Source: Mycobacterium malmoense
GTDB taxonomy: Bacteria; Actinomycetota; Actinomycetes; Mycobacteriales; Mycobacteriaceae
Assembly: GCF_019645855.1 (NCBI RefSeq)
Contig: NZ_CP080999.1
Span: forward strand, 3,968,001-4,032,000
DNA: 64,000 nucleotides
Direction of reading: 5' to 3'
Below, in pieces: positions 54,305 to 63,472 of this stretch (its first letter is position 1; each line of letters opens with the position of its first letter). A program made the translations under genes and the position numbers. The notes under the pieces were generated by a model. The model saw only the letters and a list, made by a program, of their open reading frames with translations, was not told the origin of the DNA and made no database searches.

Positions 54305-55572
54305 GAATCGAGTCCCTCCAATTGGTTCAGCGTGAAGATCGGAAGTCTGTCTTTCAGATACTCTTCGGTCACAAAGGGCGAACCCTGGCCATGCTTGGCG
54401 GCACACTCCATCACGACTTCGAAGACCTCGTGCCGCATGACCCTCTGCGTGGGTTTCACTTCGTCGGTCAGAATGCTCCTGATCAGGCTGCCGCTAAAGC
54501 TTTGGGCTTTCGAGTCATGCCCGCACAGCGCCGAGTTAGTGACTTCCAAGCATTCTGGGCAGTACCAGTTTTCCCGGAGGAACACCGGCTTGATGCCCAG
54601 CTCGGTTCTGTGCTGCTTGAGGAGATTCTGGGCGTCGTAGGGGTCGTAGAAGTCGCCCACGCCGGCGTGATCCCGGCCGAACATGTGATGGGTGCATCCA
54701 AGATTTGTCCTCAGGATGGCGTGGAAGATCGCCTCCCTGGGTCCGGCATAGCGCATGTCCCACAGCGTGAAAGACACCATGTGGACGCGCTCCCGGAAGT
54801 ACCCACTGGTCCTCAGCGCATTCTGCGCCAGCAGTATCGCCTCGTCGATGTAGTCCCCCACCCGCTTCTGGCCGATGATCGCATTCACCAGGACGCCCGT
54901 ATTCAGGTTGTCAACGGGCATGTCCTCGTTCGCGGCGAACCAGGCTTGCTTCATCAACGCCTCGTGGCCGGTGTGCGGCACATTCCTGGTCTGATGGGCG
55001 ACGACGTGCTTCCAGTCCTTTTCCGTCAACGCATCCATATGTTGCTTCGGAGTCAGCCAGAAGCTTTTGAATGGCTCGTTGAAGACCGGCTCATTGATGA
55101 GCGTGATGTCACCGCCGACGAACCTATTCTGATAGCCGAGCGTTTTCTTCACCCCGGGATGTCGCGGGTCGGTCGTGCCGTACGTTTTCTCGGCCATCCG
55201 CTCGAGGTCATACTCGTATATCTCAGCAACATCGAAGATCGCCATGGGCACGCCCAGATATTCAAGGACCGCGCCGCTCCCCTCTTCCAGTCCAAGCTCC
55301 TCGATGCTCTCCGCGGACATGTCGAAGACGATCGGTATGCTCCACAGCGTCCCGTCGGGAAGCTGCATTTTGTCCAGCGTCCCGTCGACCTCTTGCCGGC
55401 CCATGAATCCCGCCAACGGCGTGAAAAATCCGTAAGAAAGGCTGATGACCTCATGCGCCATCGCCTTCGATATGGGAATGCGCGGCAGGCCTTTTATCTC
55501 GACGGCGGCGTTCTCGGTGGACACCCGTTCCACAATCAGCTTCCCGTTGTGACCTCTATAATCCATTGTCAT
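54301..55572 (-). CDS. sat: ATP sulfurylase, homomeric Sat type
   Basis: 423 residues. Makes APS from ATP and sulfate (or the reverse) without CysN GTPase. Motifs: active-site HQTRNVPHTGHEALMKQAWF (about 192-211), GRDHAGVGDFYDPYDAQ and a zinc-like CPEC...CGHD insertion, as in Sat proteins of sulfate reducers and thermophiles. Codon use and base composition are less GC-rich than the PPE genes around it. Mycobacteria normally use CysDN, also present at 36-39 kb, so this is probably acquired. 51 bp downstream of a PPE gene. Confidence 0.93.
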   Translation of the reverse strand: MTMDYRGHNGKLIVERVSTENAAVEIKGLPRIPISKAMAHEVISLSYGFFTPLAGFMGRQEVDGTLDKMQLPDGTLWSIPIVFDMSAESIEELGLEEGSGAVLEYLGVPMAIFDVAEIYEYDLERMAEKTYGTTDPRHPGVKKTLGYQNRFVGGDITLINEPVFNEPFKSFWLTPKQHMDALTEKDWKHVVAHQTRNVPHTGHEALMKQAWFAANEDMPVDNLNTGVLVNAIIGQKRVGDYIDEAILLAQNALRTSGYFRERVHMVSFTLWDMRYAGPREAIFHAILRTNLGCTHHMFGRDHAGVGDFYDPYDAQNLLKQHRTELGIKPVFLRENWYCPECLEVTNSALCGHDSKAQSFSGSLIRSILTDEVKPTQRVMRHEVFEVVMECAAKHGQGSPFVTEEYLKDRLPIFTLNQLEGLDS

Positions 55573-55623
55573 AACCTCATTTCCGGGGAATATGTATCTT
55601 TACGGTTGAGTTCTAAACGGCTG

Positions 55624-57012
55624 CTAGTTGATTCGGGGTAGCGTCATGTTCGGCTCGCCGTCGGACAGGTGCACCGCGTGGATGCCGGGTTTCTTCTTCA
55701 ATTTGGCGATGAGGCTCTCCAACTGTGCTGAGTCGGTGTGCCAGTGCTGCACGTTGTCCGGCTTCTCCGCCATTTCGGCGACGAGACGTTGCAGGTTCTC
55801 CGGCGACTCGCCGTCTTTGGTCGAGCCGTCTTTGAGTGGGGTGCAATGCAATCGCGCGCCGGTACCGCTGAGGGCGCGGGGCGCGGCCGCGCCCAAGGCG
55901 CTTCCGGCCATGCCCGCCACCGCCATCCCACTCAGCAGGGTCCCCTCGCTCACCGCCGCTGCCGGAACGGCATTTTCGCCCGCGCCCGAGAGCACCGCGG
56001 CAACCGTCCTGATTGCCGGGGTGGCCGTGGCCCAACTCGGCGGCACCGACATCGCTCCGACCAAGCCAGCGCGGCCGACGTTCGCCGACACCACACCGGC
56101 CGCCGAACTCGCCAGGTGTGCGCCAGAGCCGAGGCCCGTCGCCAAGACCGAGTTGGCGCCGCCGGCCCCGGATGCCAATCCGTCAAGCCACCTGGTCCCC
56201 AATACCAGCCCCATGATGGTGTTGATCAGGACGTCGTTCGCCGGCAGGATCGCCTTGGGGATCATTTCGACGTCAGCGCTGATCGAGCTCAAGCTCTGCA
56301 ACCCGGCGAGGTCTTGCAAGGTTGTGAGCAGGCCCGAAACCGGATTGGACCCGGTAATGATCGTTCCGAAGCTTTGCAGCGCGGTGGGCACCGCGGCGAA
56401 CAGCTGGGAGAACTGCGACTCCGTGCTCGAACCGACCGACGTGGCCAGCGTCTGCAACGCGGCCAGCAGCTGACCGAGCAACCCGCCCGGGTCGGTGGCC
56501 GACGGCGGTAGGGCAAACGGCGTTACCGTCGTGGCGGCTGCCGACTGGCCGGCATAGGTGGACATCGCGGTGGTGTCTTGCGCCCACATCTGGCCGTACC
56601 GGGCCTCGATGGCCGCGATCGCCGGGGTGTTCTGTCCGAAGACGTTGGTGGCCACCAACATTGACAGCTCACTGCGATTGGCGTCGATCACCGGCGGCGG
56701 CACCGTTGCCGCGAATGCCGTCTCATAGGCCACCGCGGCGGCCCGGGCCTGCTCGGCGGTCTGCTCGGCTTGGACGGCCGTGGCCCTCATCCACGCCATG
56801 TAGGGTGCGGCCGCGGCCGCCATCGACACCGATGACGGACCCAGCCATGTCGTTGTCAGCCCGGAGATCACCGAGGAGTACGCCGCCTGTGCCGCGTGCA
56901 GCTGGGCCGCCAATGCGTCCCAGGCCTCCGCCGCGACCAGCATCGGCTCCGATCCCGGACCGGAGTACATCCGGCCGGAGTTGACCTCCGGCGGCAACAA
57001 TCCGAAATACAT
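55624..57012 (-). CDS. PPE family protein, SVP-like, with a non-PPE C-terminal extension
   Basis: 462 residues, start YFGLLPPEVNSGRMY. PPE domain with TTWLGPSSVSMA in place of WSG, then GAMSVPPSWATATP near 325. The final 80 residues (DGSTKDGESPENLQRLVAEM ... HLSDGEPNMTLPRIN) are charged and lack the FKMPRP tail seen in four other PPE proteins here. 12 bp after a half-length PE-like gene and just before sat on the same strand, so possibly the secreted partner of this sulfur operon. Confidence 0.9.
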   Translation of the reverse strand: MYFGLLPPEVNSGRMYSGPGSEPMLVAAEAWDALAAQLHAAQAAYSSVISGLTTTWLGPSSVSMAAAAAPYMAWMRATAVQAEQTAEQARAAAVAYETAFAATVPPPVIDANRSELSMLVATNVFGQNTPAIAAIEARYGQMWAQDTTAMSTYAGQSAAATTVTPFALPPSATDPGGLLGQLLAALQTLATSVGSSTESQFSQLFAAVPTALQSFGTIITGSNPVSGLLTTLQDLAGLQSLSSISADVEMIPKAILPANDVLINTIMGLVLGTRWLDGLASGAGGANSVLATGLGSGAHLASSAAGVVSANVGRAGLVGAMSVPPSWATATPAIRTVAAVLSGAGENAVPAAAVSEGTLLSGMAVAGMAGSALGAAAPRALSGTGARLHCTPLKDGSTKDGESPENLQRLVAEMAEKPDNVQHWHTDSAQLESLIAKLKKKPGIHAVHLSDGEPNMTLPRIN

Positions 57013-57024
57013 CCGACCGTCCTC

Positions 57025-57321
57025 TCAGGTGGCCGCCGACGCGTCACCGGGCTCGGCGGTCGCGTCCGAGGGGGCATTCATTGCAAGGCTTTTCACAAAC
57101 ATCTCGTGGGCAGCCGCGAATTGGGCGCTGACCGTATGAAACATCGCGGCATAGGTTCCGAACTGCATCGCGGTCAGCATCGACACCACATCGGTGGCCG
57201 CCGGATCCAACTCCGTTGGCGGACTTGCCATTACAGTGTCTTTGGTGTCCCGGGCCGGGCCGGCACTCACCGCATCGCCGGTGACGTCCGGCAGCGCTTT
57301 TGGCTGCGATTCCGAAGACAT
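57025..57321 (-). CDS. Half-length PE-like protein
   Basis: 98 residues from the ATG at 57319-57321 with GAGGAG close upstream; an ATG at codon 31 lacks a ribosome site. DPAATDVVSMLTAMQFGTYA then AMFHTVSAQFAAAHEMFVKS is the second PE helix; the first helix and YxxxD/E are absent, replaced by MNAPSDATAEPGD. Closely similar to the protein at 47899. Directly before a PPE gene. Confidence 0.7.
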   Translation of the reverse strand: MSSESQPKALPDVTGDAVSAGPARDTKDTVMASPPTELDPAATDVVSMLTAMQFGTYAAMFHTVSAQFAAAHEMFVKSLAMNAPSDATAEPGDASAAT

Positions 57322-57410
57322 GCGCTCCTCATCTCTGTGGCGCAAAGTTGCTGGACTCTCGGCCAATGACACGACGACGGCCAAAGCGGGGAGGTGCGGG
57401 GCAACGGCGG

Positions 57411-58640
57411 TCATTGCGCGCCGCCGGGCACGATGAAAATGTTGACCGGGCCGCTGGCCTCGCCGGCCGCGCCACCCGCGGCTGAACCCGCCGATCGGGC
57501 GGCAGGGCCGCCGGTACCGGCCATCGCCCGCCCGGCCAGACTCGACAAGGCCATGTTGCCGAACAACGGTCCTTCGCCTTGCGTCGCGACACCCGCCGAG
57601 GCGCCGGAAGGGCCGCTTTCCGCCCATACCGCGGCCACCGGCTTGACCGCCGGAGCGGCCATCGCCCAGCCCTGGGGCACCGACAAACCCCCGACGAGGC
57701 CCGCGCGACCGATGCTTGCCGATGCCGCCGAACCCAGTTGGCCCCCTTGCGAACCCGCCGTAACCAACGCCGCGCCGGTGGCCGATGACGCCGTCGCCTT
57801 GCCGGCCGCGCCGGCCAAATTCGCCCCGGCCTGGGGCAACAAGTAACACTGCGCGCCCAGTAACTGGGGCACGCCGGCCACGGTGAAGTACGACAACGGG
57901 GATACCGACCCGGTTGAAAAGCCGAGGATCGTGTTCAGTGACGACGCCAGCGACGCCGGGGCCGACGGATCGGCCGCGGCCGTCGGCGCCGCAAGGCTTT
58001 GCAGCAGGGCGGGCACCACGGACGTCAGCTGCGGCAACGCCTGCGCCTGCCCGCCGGCCCCGGCGCTGGCGGCCTGGGCGACCGCGGCGGCCTGCCCCGC
58101 CGTCCCGACGGGATTGACGGTCTGCGGCGGTGCGATGAAGGGCGCTACCCGCGCGGCGGTCGCCGAGGAGCCGGCATAGCCGTACATCGCTGCCACATCC
58201 TGAGCCCACATTTCGATGTACTCGGCCTGGGTGGCCATGATCGCCGGGGTGTTTTGGCCGAAGAAATTCGTCGCGATCAGCGTCAGCAGCCGCGTGCGGT
58301 TCGCCGCGATCGCCGCGGGGGGAACCATTGCCGCAAAGGCGGTCTCATAGGCGGCGGCCGCCGCCCTGGCCTGGGCGGCGGTCTGCTCGGCCTGCCCAGC
58401 GGTGGCGCTGATCCATGCCGTGTACGGCGCGGCCGCGGCCGCCATAGTCGCCGCGGCGGAGCCCCGCCACCTCGCCGTCAATCCCGAGACCACCGAGGCG
58501 TAGGACGCCGCCGTGGAGTGCAATTCGGCGGCCACGTCGTCCCACGCCGACGCGGCGGCCAGCATCGGCCCCGATCCCGGACCGGTGTATATGCGACCGG
58601 AGTTGATCTCCGGCGGTAGCATCCCGAAATCGATTGTCAT
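57411..58640 (-). CDS. PPE family protein, SVP subfamily
   Basis: 409 residues, start TIDFGMLPPEINSGRIY with GGGAGGG upstream. PPE domain with ARWRGSAAATMA replacing WSG, then GGLSVPQGWA near 325. The C-terminus VNIFIVPGGAQ lacks the FKMPRP tail. 142 bp downstream of sulfotransferase copy 2 on the same strand and 89 bp before the PE-like gene. Confidence 0.92.
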   Translation of the reverse strand: MTIDFGMLPPEINSGRIYTGPGSGPMLAAASAWDDVAAELHSTAASYASVVSGLTARWRGSAAATMAAAAAPYTAWISATAGQAEQTAAQARAAAAAYETAFAAMVPPAAIAANRTRLLTLIATNFFGQNTPAIMATQAEYIEMWAQDVAAMYGYAGSSATAARVAPFIAPPQTVNPVGTAGQAAAVAQAASAGAGGQAQALPQLTSVVPALLQSLAAPTAAADPSAPASLASSLNTILGFSTGSVSPLSYFTVAGVPQLLGAQCYLLPQAGANLAGAAGKATASSATGAALVTAGSQGGQLGSAASASIGRAGLVGGLSVPQGWAMAAPAVKPVAAVWAESGPSGASAGVATQGEGPLFGNMALSSLAGRAMAGTGGPAARSAGSAAGGAAGEASGPVNIFIVPGGAQ

Positions 58641-58782
58641 TTATGCCCTCCCGGCTTACGTCGCCCCGGTGAGCCGGTCCAGACGGCGGCCTAACCGCTC
58701 AATTCGGATCATCGCTCCACCACGTCTAGCGCTTCAGTGCTGGGGCGAAGTCCCACGGCTGACCGCGTTGCGGCGGCCATGG

Positions 58783-59718
58783 CTAGCCCCCTGGCGGGGT
58801 TTCGCCTGTTTCGAGCCAGTGGGCGCAGTCGTTGCCGAGTTGGTCCAGGGCGGTGGTGTCGAAGCGGTGGACTTGTTGGGGGGTCAGTTCGTTGCGGTGG
58901 TCGCGTTTGAGTCCTTTGTGAAAAAACGCTTTGGCACTCGACATGTGCGCCCCGCCAAAGGGCGCCATCTTTTCCGCCCGCGCGCTCATGTACTCAAACG
59001 AGCAATGCTCGGCGATGACATCCATGCGCAGCGACGCCGCGTCGATGGAGAAAAACTCCGCCAACCGTACGATCTGAGCCCGCAGATCGTTTTTGAGCTG
59101 CTGATAATGCAACAACAACACGTTAGGCTCCTCACGCAGCGCCCACCACGACGCCATGATGTCGAGCAGATCACAACACCCATACCCGTGGGTATCGAGC
59201 CAACGATCAAAAAACTCCTGCATATCCTCCGGAATCACCAACGGGGTCGGGTCCCCCGACCACTGGGCATGAATCCGATTAATCTGCTCCATCGTCTCCG
59301 GAGAGAAGTTGTACAGATAGTTGTGCAAACTGATGCCCAGGTCCTTGCCGTTGCGCCCGACAAACACATACCGGGCCTGCGGAGCGATCGGCAGCGCATC
59401 AGCGGGCAGATGCGACTTAATCACCCGACGCACCCCCGCCACACGCTGCTGCTCGAGCACCGCCAGCATCGAGGCATGATCACCCCAACTGGAATCCAAC
59501 CACGGCGAGGTATCCGATAAACCCCCCTCACTTTCCTGCCCATTATGCAAAATCTGCTGAACGATCCGCTGCGTCCACGTCGTCCCCGCCTTAAACGGAT
59601 CCGCAACAACAATATCCCCCTCAACAAAACCACCCGACGCCAAAAACCCCTCCCACACCAAAGAATCAGAAAGATAATCCCTCACGACTCTCGTCGGGCT
59701 GAGCAGTTGTTTACTCAT
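58783..59718 (-). CDS. PAPS-dependent sulfotransferase, copy 2
   Basis: 311 residues, ATG at 59716-59718 with GAAAGG upstream. Same motifs as copy 1: FKAGTTWTQ, KSHLP, RNGKDLGISLHNY, KGLKRDHRNELT. DNA appears identical to copy 1 over 58800-59682; the first 12 codons (SKQLLSPTRVV) and the C-terminal TPPGG differ. 56 bp after cysC on the same strand, so PAPS synthesis and use are adjacent. The acceptor is unknown; it resembles the cytosolic-type sulfotransferases of mycobacteria rather than Stf0. Confidence 0.92.
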   Translation of the reverse strand: MSKQLLSPTRVVRDYLSDSLVWEGFLASGGFVEGDIVVADPFKAGTTWTQRIVQQILHNGQESEGGLSDTSPWLDSSWGDHASMLAVLEQQRVAGVRRVIKSHLPADALPIAPQARYVFVGRNGKDLGISLHNYLYNFSPETMEQINRIHAQWSGDPTPLVIPEDMQEFFDRWLDTHGYGCCDLLDIMASWWALREEPNVLLLHYQQLKNDLRAQIVRLAEFFSIDAASLRMDVIAEHCSFEYMSARAEKMAPFGGAHMSSAKAFFHKGLKRDHRNELTPQQVHRFDTTALDQLGNDCAHWLETGETPPGG

Positions 59719-59774
59719 AGCAATTCTACCTTTCGGTTAAGGTCGCCTGCGGCGAAGGTTCGGAAAGAGCACTT

Positions 59775-60464
59775 TTAAATGTTGGCCCTGTCACGCATGT
59801 CTTGGTACCGGCCGAGGCCGGGAATGACATCCGCCGTTTCGAGATGAGAGACCACTTCGTCCGCCAGGGACTCGGCGTCCTTGTTTCCCCCGTCGAGGGT
59901 CCATTCCGGCTTCAACGGAGGTTCATACGGGGAATCGATACCGGTAAATTCCTTGATCTTTCCGGCCCTGACTTTCGCGTAGAGGCCTTTGGGATCGCGC
60001 TTCTGGCACACTTCTATTGGCGTATCGATGAAGATTTCCATGAAATCGCCATTGGCGAGGGTGGCCCGCACTGCGTCACGGTCGCGACGATAGGGGCTGA
60101 TAAACGCCGTCAATACCACAAGACCGGCCTCGCAGAACAGTTTTGCGACGGCGCCGATACGCCGGATATTCTCTTCGCGATCCTCGGCTGAAAATCCCAG
60201 GCCAAATCGCTTGGCAAAAGCCTCTCCGTGGCGCTCTTCAAGCATTTCCGGGCCGGCGTTGAGCCCATAGCGTACGTTATCGCCATCCAGCACGAAGCTC
60301 CGTACGCCTCGTTCATAGAGCCTTCGGTCCACCAGATTCGCCACCGTGCTCTTACCGGAACCGCTCAGCCCGGTAAACCAGACGACACACCCTCGATGAC
60401 CGTTGAGTTTCTCCCGTTCGCCCCGGGCAACGCTGTAGTGATGCCAGGTGATATTCGCACTCAT
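59775..60464 (-). CDS. cysC: APS kinase
   Basis: 229 residues from the ATG at 60462-60464 with AGAGG upstream; a longer frame to 60500 is unlikely. Phosphorylates APS to PAPS. P-loop FTGLSGSGKSTVAN (about 31-44), DGDNVRYGLN, REENIRRIGAVAKLF, FISPYRRDRD, KRDPKGLYAKVRAGKIKEFT and the C-terminal DSPYEPP. Complete stand-alone enzyme, in addition to the kinase domain of CysNC. Less GC-rich than the PPE genes. Confidence 0.95.
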   Translation of the reverse strand: MSANITWHHYSVARGEREKLNGHRGCVVWFTGLSGSGKSTVANLVDRRLYERGVRSFVLDGDNVRYGLNAGPEMLEERHGEAFAKRFGLGFSAEDREENIRRIGAVAKLFCEAGLVVLTAFISPYRRDRDAVRATLANGDFMEIFIDTPIEVCQKRDPKGLYAKVRAGKIKEFTGIDSPYEPPLKPEWTLDGGNKDAESLADEVVSHLETADVIPGLGRYQDMRDRANI

Positions 60465-60908
60465 CTCAAAACCTCTTTCCGGCCACCGGGGTGCCGACAT
60501 ACCCCCCGCCCTCGAATGACCAATCGACCTGGCCCGTCAAGGCAATCGTGGATGCTTGTTCTATTGACAGTTTTTGCGACATCTAGTAATGCGATCGACA
60601 GCCCTGATCGTCGCTATCAGGGCTGTGTATGGTCCGATATGACCACCTCTGCCGCGGATGGGTTGCCGTAGCGACGTCGCTAACAGCCTTTCTCCGTCCT
60701 TTTTAATCATCGTGATTTTTATTCTCACCCGGCAACCTTACAAGTAGCTGTATTTTGGTTGGATACTTCCTGTTTATCGCCCACGGACCGGCATCCGAGG
60801 ACCGAATCAGGACGTCTCAATAGTTATGGTTATGACCCGGCGCGCTAAAGGCACCCCTCGGCGATTCCGGCCCGGGCCGATGATCGCGCAGGGGTGCCAG
60901 TAAAGACT
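60465..60908 (-). promoter_or_regulatory. cysQ-cysC spacer with long inverted repeat and possible leader
   Basis: 444 bp. A perfect 11-bp inverted repeat ACAGCCCTGAT / ATCAGGGCTGT surrounds a 7-nt loop at 60598-60626. A short minus frame, 60561-60710 (49 codons, starting IKKDGERLLATSLRQ), is positioned like the start of a frame upstream of stf copy 1. GTTATGGTTATG at 60823 and surrounding sequence recur at 45003. Probably a secondary promoter or attenuator before cysC; the frame is not convincing as a protein. Confidence 0.45.
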
Positions 60909-61730
60909 TTATCTAAGGCCTATGACAAAGCTGTCGTTTTTTAAACTGGGCTTGTTATAGGTCAACGATGAGCTTCGTTGTCCCAGCCGCGACGAGTTTC
61001 GATAAATGCAATCACCCGCCGCCACATCCCACTCCATGGTCGGATTCATCCGGGGATAGATGTCCGCGAGCCCTTCCGCTACCAGGCAGAATTTTAGGGA
61101 GCTGCCCGCGGCGACGCGTTCCTTTATGGGAAAATCCTTGAGGTAGCTTTCCAGCGCCGGCGACGGGTGTGACTTGCTCTCCACGACCGTCAGGCCCTTG
61201 CTTAGGTCCGGTATTGAGGAAAATATCTGGACGGGACGGCTCTTCCTCACCTGTTTCCAGCTGCCCCGCCCCTTTTCGGCGTAATAAAGTAGCTCTTTTG
61301 CCGGGACATAGATGACGCCCAGCACGGGTTCCAGATCCTCGATGAGGGCAATATTGACGGTAAACTCATCGCTGCCCCGCACAAATTCCTTGGTTCCGTC
61401 CAGCGGATCCACCAGCCAGAAACGCCGCCAAGTCTTTCTCGTTTCGTAACCCGCCGACTGGGTCTCCTCTGAAATGATCGGAATCTCCGGGTCCAAAGCC
61501 TTGAGGTGCTTGGCGATGTACTCGTTGGATTCCAAGTCGGCGGCCGTGACCGGCGATGTGTCCTTACCGTGATCGCCTTTGTCCCTAACGATATGGGCGT
61601 GCCGCCGATGCTTGAGAATGAGCTTTCCGGCTTCGACCGCCGTGGCGGTCACCTCCTCGAGGTATTGGACGGGAGAGGTGTTCCTCGCTAGTTCGCTCGT
61701 GCTGTCTTTCATAATCCTGCTGATCCCCAT
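60909..61730 (-). CDS. cysQ: 3'(2'),5'-bisphosphate nucleotidase
   Basis: 273 residues from the ATG at 61728 (267 from the ATG at 61710-61712, which has AGCAGG close upstream). Degrades PAP, the by-product of sulfotransferases, to AMP. Lithium-sensitive phosphatase motifs: SPVTAADLESNEY, ISEETQ, metal site WLVDPLDGTKEF (about 114-125) and PTMEWDVAAGDCIYRNS. 34 bp after narK2 on the same strand. With sat, cysC and the sulfotransferase it completes a PAPS cycle. Confidence 0.93.
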   Translation of the reverse strand: MGISRIMKDSTSELARNTSPVQYLEEVTATAVEAGKLILKHRRHAHIVRDKGDHGKDTSPVTAADLESNEYIAKHLKALDPEIPIISEETQSAGYETRKTWRRFWLVDPLDGTKEFVRGSDEFTVNIALIEDLEPVLGVIYVPAKELLYYAEKGRGSWKQVRKSRPVQIFSSIPDLSKGLTVVESKSHPSPALESYLKDFPIKERVAAGSSLKFCLVAEGLADIYPRMNPTMEWDVAAGDCIYRNSSRLGQRSSSLTYNKPSLKNDSFVIGLR

Positions 61731-61764
61731 TCTCGGCTTGTCGACTTGAATTGCGTCGGTCGGC

Positions 61765-63219
61765 TCAGAAATCCGTCGCCGCCCGGCCGCCCGACGCGCT
61801 CACGGGGTCGACCGCCTCGTCCGAGGTTTGCGGCCGCAACGTCGGTATCGGTGCACCCGGCCCCTGCCGCACATAGCGCGCCCAGGCCAGCAGCGCGGCG
61901 GCGATGTAACACGCGAGGAAAATCCAGAATGCCGGCGTCTCGGTACCGGTGCTGGAATAGGACTGCCGCAGGGCCAAGTTGATCCCCACGCCGCCCAGTG
62001 CGCCGAACGCACCGGCGAATCCGATCAAAGCCGCCGACCTGACACGGGCCCAGTGGTGGCGGTCGGCTTCGCTGAGATTCATTGCGCGGCTGCGCACCTC
62101 GAAGATCGAAGGGATCAGCTTGTACACGGCCCCCTTGCCGGCGCCGGTAAAGATGAACAGCGCAATGAAGCCGACGATGTAGCCGACCATCGTAAATGCC
62201 GTCACGGGGCCACCGCGGTCGCGGGTCAGATCGTCATGGATGCTGACGCCGACCAGCAATCCCCCCGCCACGATTGCGGCCGCGAAAACGCTCAGGGTGA
62301 CATGGCCGCCGCCGAAGCGGTCGCTGAACTTGCCGCCGACTATCCGCGCCAGCGATCCCACCAGCGGCCCAATGAAGGCGATCTCGGCGGCGTGCAGCGA
62401 CGCCTGCCCGTAGCTTTCCCCGCCGGCCACGAAGTTGTGCTGGAGCACCTGGCCGAACGCGAACGCGAAACCGAGGAACGAGCCGGAGGCGCACAGGTAG
62501 AGAAACGAGATTCCCCACGCGTCGGGCACCGAGAGAATGGATCGCAAGTTGCCCAGTGAAATGCCGGTGCGATGCGCGACGATGTTATCCATGCACAGTG
62601 CCGCACCAACACCGCCGAGGGTCAGCAGCACCAAGTAGATCGCGCATACCCAGTACGGCGCCTCGTGTCCCGCGGTCGCCAGCACCACCAGCCCGACCGC
62701 CTGGATCGCCGCCGACCCGAGGTTGGCCAGCCCGCCGGTCAGACCCAGCGCAAAGCCCTTGAGCCGCTGCGGATATAAGCCGTCGACCTTGGCCAGCGAC
62801 GCCGAATAGTTGCCGCCGCCCAACCCGGTTAACGCGGCGCACACCAGATACGGCCACAGGGGCAACCCGGGATGGGCCAACAACACGATGGCCCCGACGG
62901 TGGGGATCAGCAGCACCAACGACGAGAACGTTGTCCAGTTGCGGCCCCCGAACCAGTTGGCGGCCATCGAATACGGGATGCGCACGAGCGCACCGACCAG
63001 AGACGCGGTGGCGCCCACCAGCAGCTTGTCGCCGGTCGAAAAACCATAAACGGACTGCGGCATGAACAGCACCATGACCGACCAGAGGTACCAGACCGAG
63101 AAAGAGATGTGCACGTTCACAACCAGCCACACCAGGTTGCGACGGGCGATGGCGTCGTTGCCGTTGTGCCAGGCCACGACGTCTTCTGGATTCCAGTCGG
63201 TGATGCGCGAACGCGCCAT
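61765..63219 (-). CDS. NarK3-like NNP transporter with altered signatures, copy 2
   Basis: 484 residues (start ARSRITDWNPEDVVAWHNGN), AAAGGTAA before the ATG. Same family as narK1. Arginine positions kept (VRIPYSMA; GSLARIVGGKFSDRFGG). Signatures changed in the same way: GLGGGNYSASLAKVDGLYP with ALGLTGGLANLGS, and TGAGKGAVYKLIP. First gene of the long sulfur operon driven by module D; 34 bp before cysQ. Substrate cannot be assigned from sequence. Confidence 0.85.
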   Translation of the reverse strand: MARSRITDWNPEDVVAWHNGNDAIARRNLVWLVVNVHISFSVWYLWSVMVLFMPQSVYGFSTGDKLLVGATASLVGALVRIPYSMAANWFGGRNWTTFSSLVLLIPTVGAIVLLAHPGLPLWPYLVCAALTGLGGGNYSASLAKVDGLYPQRLKGFALGLTGGLANLGSAAIQAVGLVVLATAGHEAPYWVCAIYLVLLTLGGVGAALCMDNIVAHRTGISLGNLRSILSVPDAWGISFLYLCASGSFLGFAFAFGQVLQHNFVAGGESYGQASLHAAEIAFIGPLVGSLARIVGGKFSDRFGGGHVTLSVFAAAIVAGGLLVGVSIHDDLTRDRGGPVTAFTMVGYIVGFIALFIFTGAGKGAVYKLIPSIFEVRSRAMNLSEADRHHWARVRSAALIGFAGAFGALGGVGINLALRQSYSSTGTETPAFWIFLACYIAAALLAWARYVRQGPGAPIPTLRPQTSDEAVDPVSASGGRAATDF

Positions 63220-63472
63220 GCGTCATTTACCTTTCACGGACGATGTTGGGGCGACCATCAAACCGCCGAAATATGTGGCGGGTCGACTTTGATTGGGCTC
63301 ATTCATGGTTCATCGACAGCCGGTCGAAAGAGACTGAAGTGTTTGGTGTTTCACGTCCTGAATGCCGGCCGCCGATCCAAACCGGGAGCACGGAAGCACC
63401 CGCCAGCCCGCGGCCGGAGTCGACGACGCCGCACGGGCGCAGGCGGGACCTTGATCGTAGGTATCGACAAAG

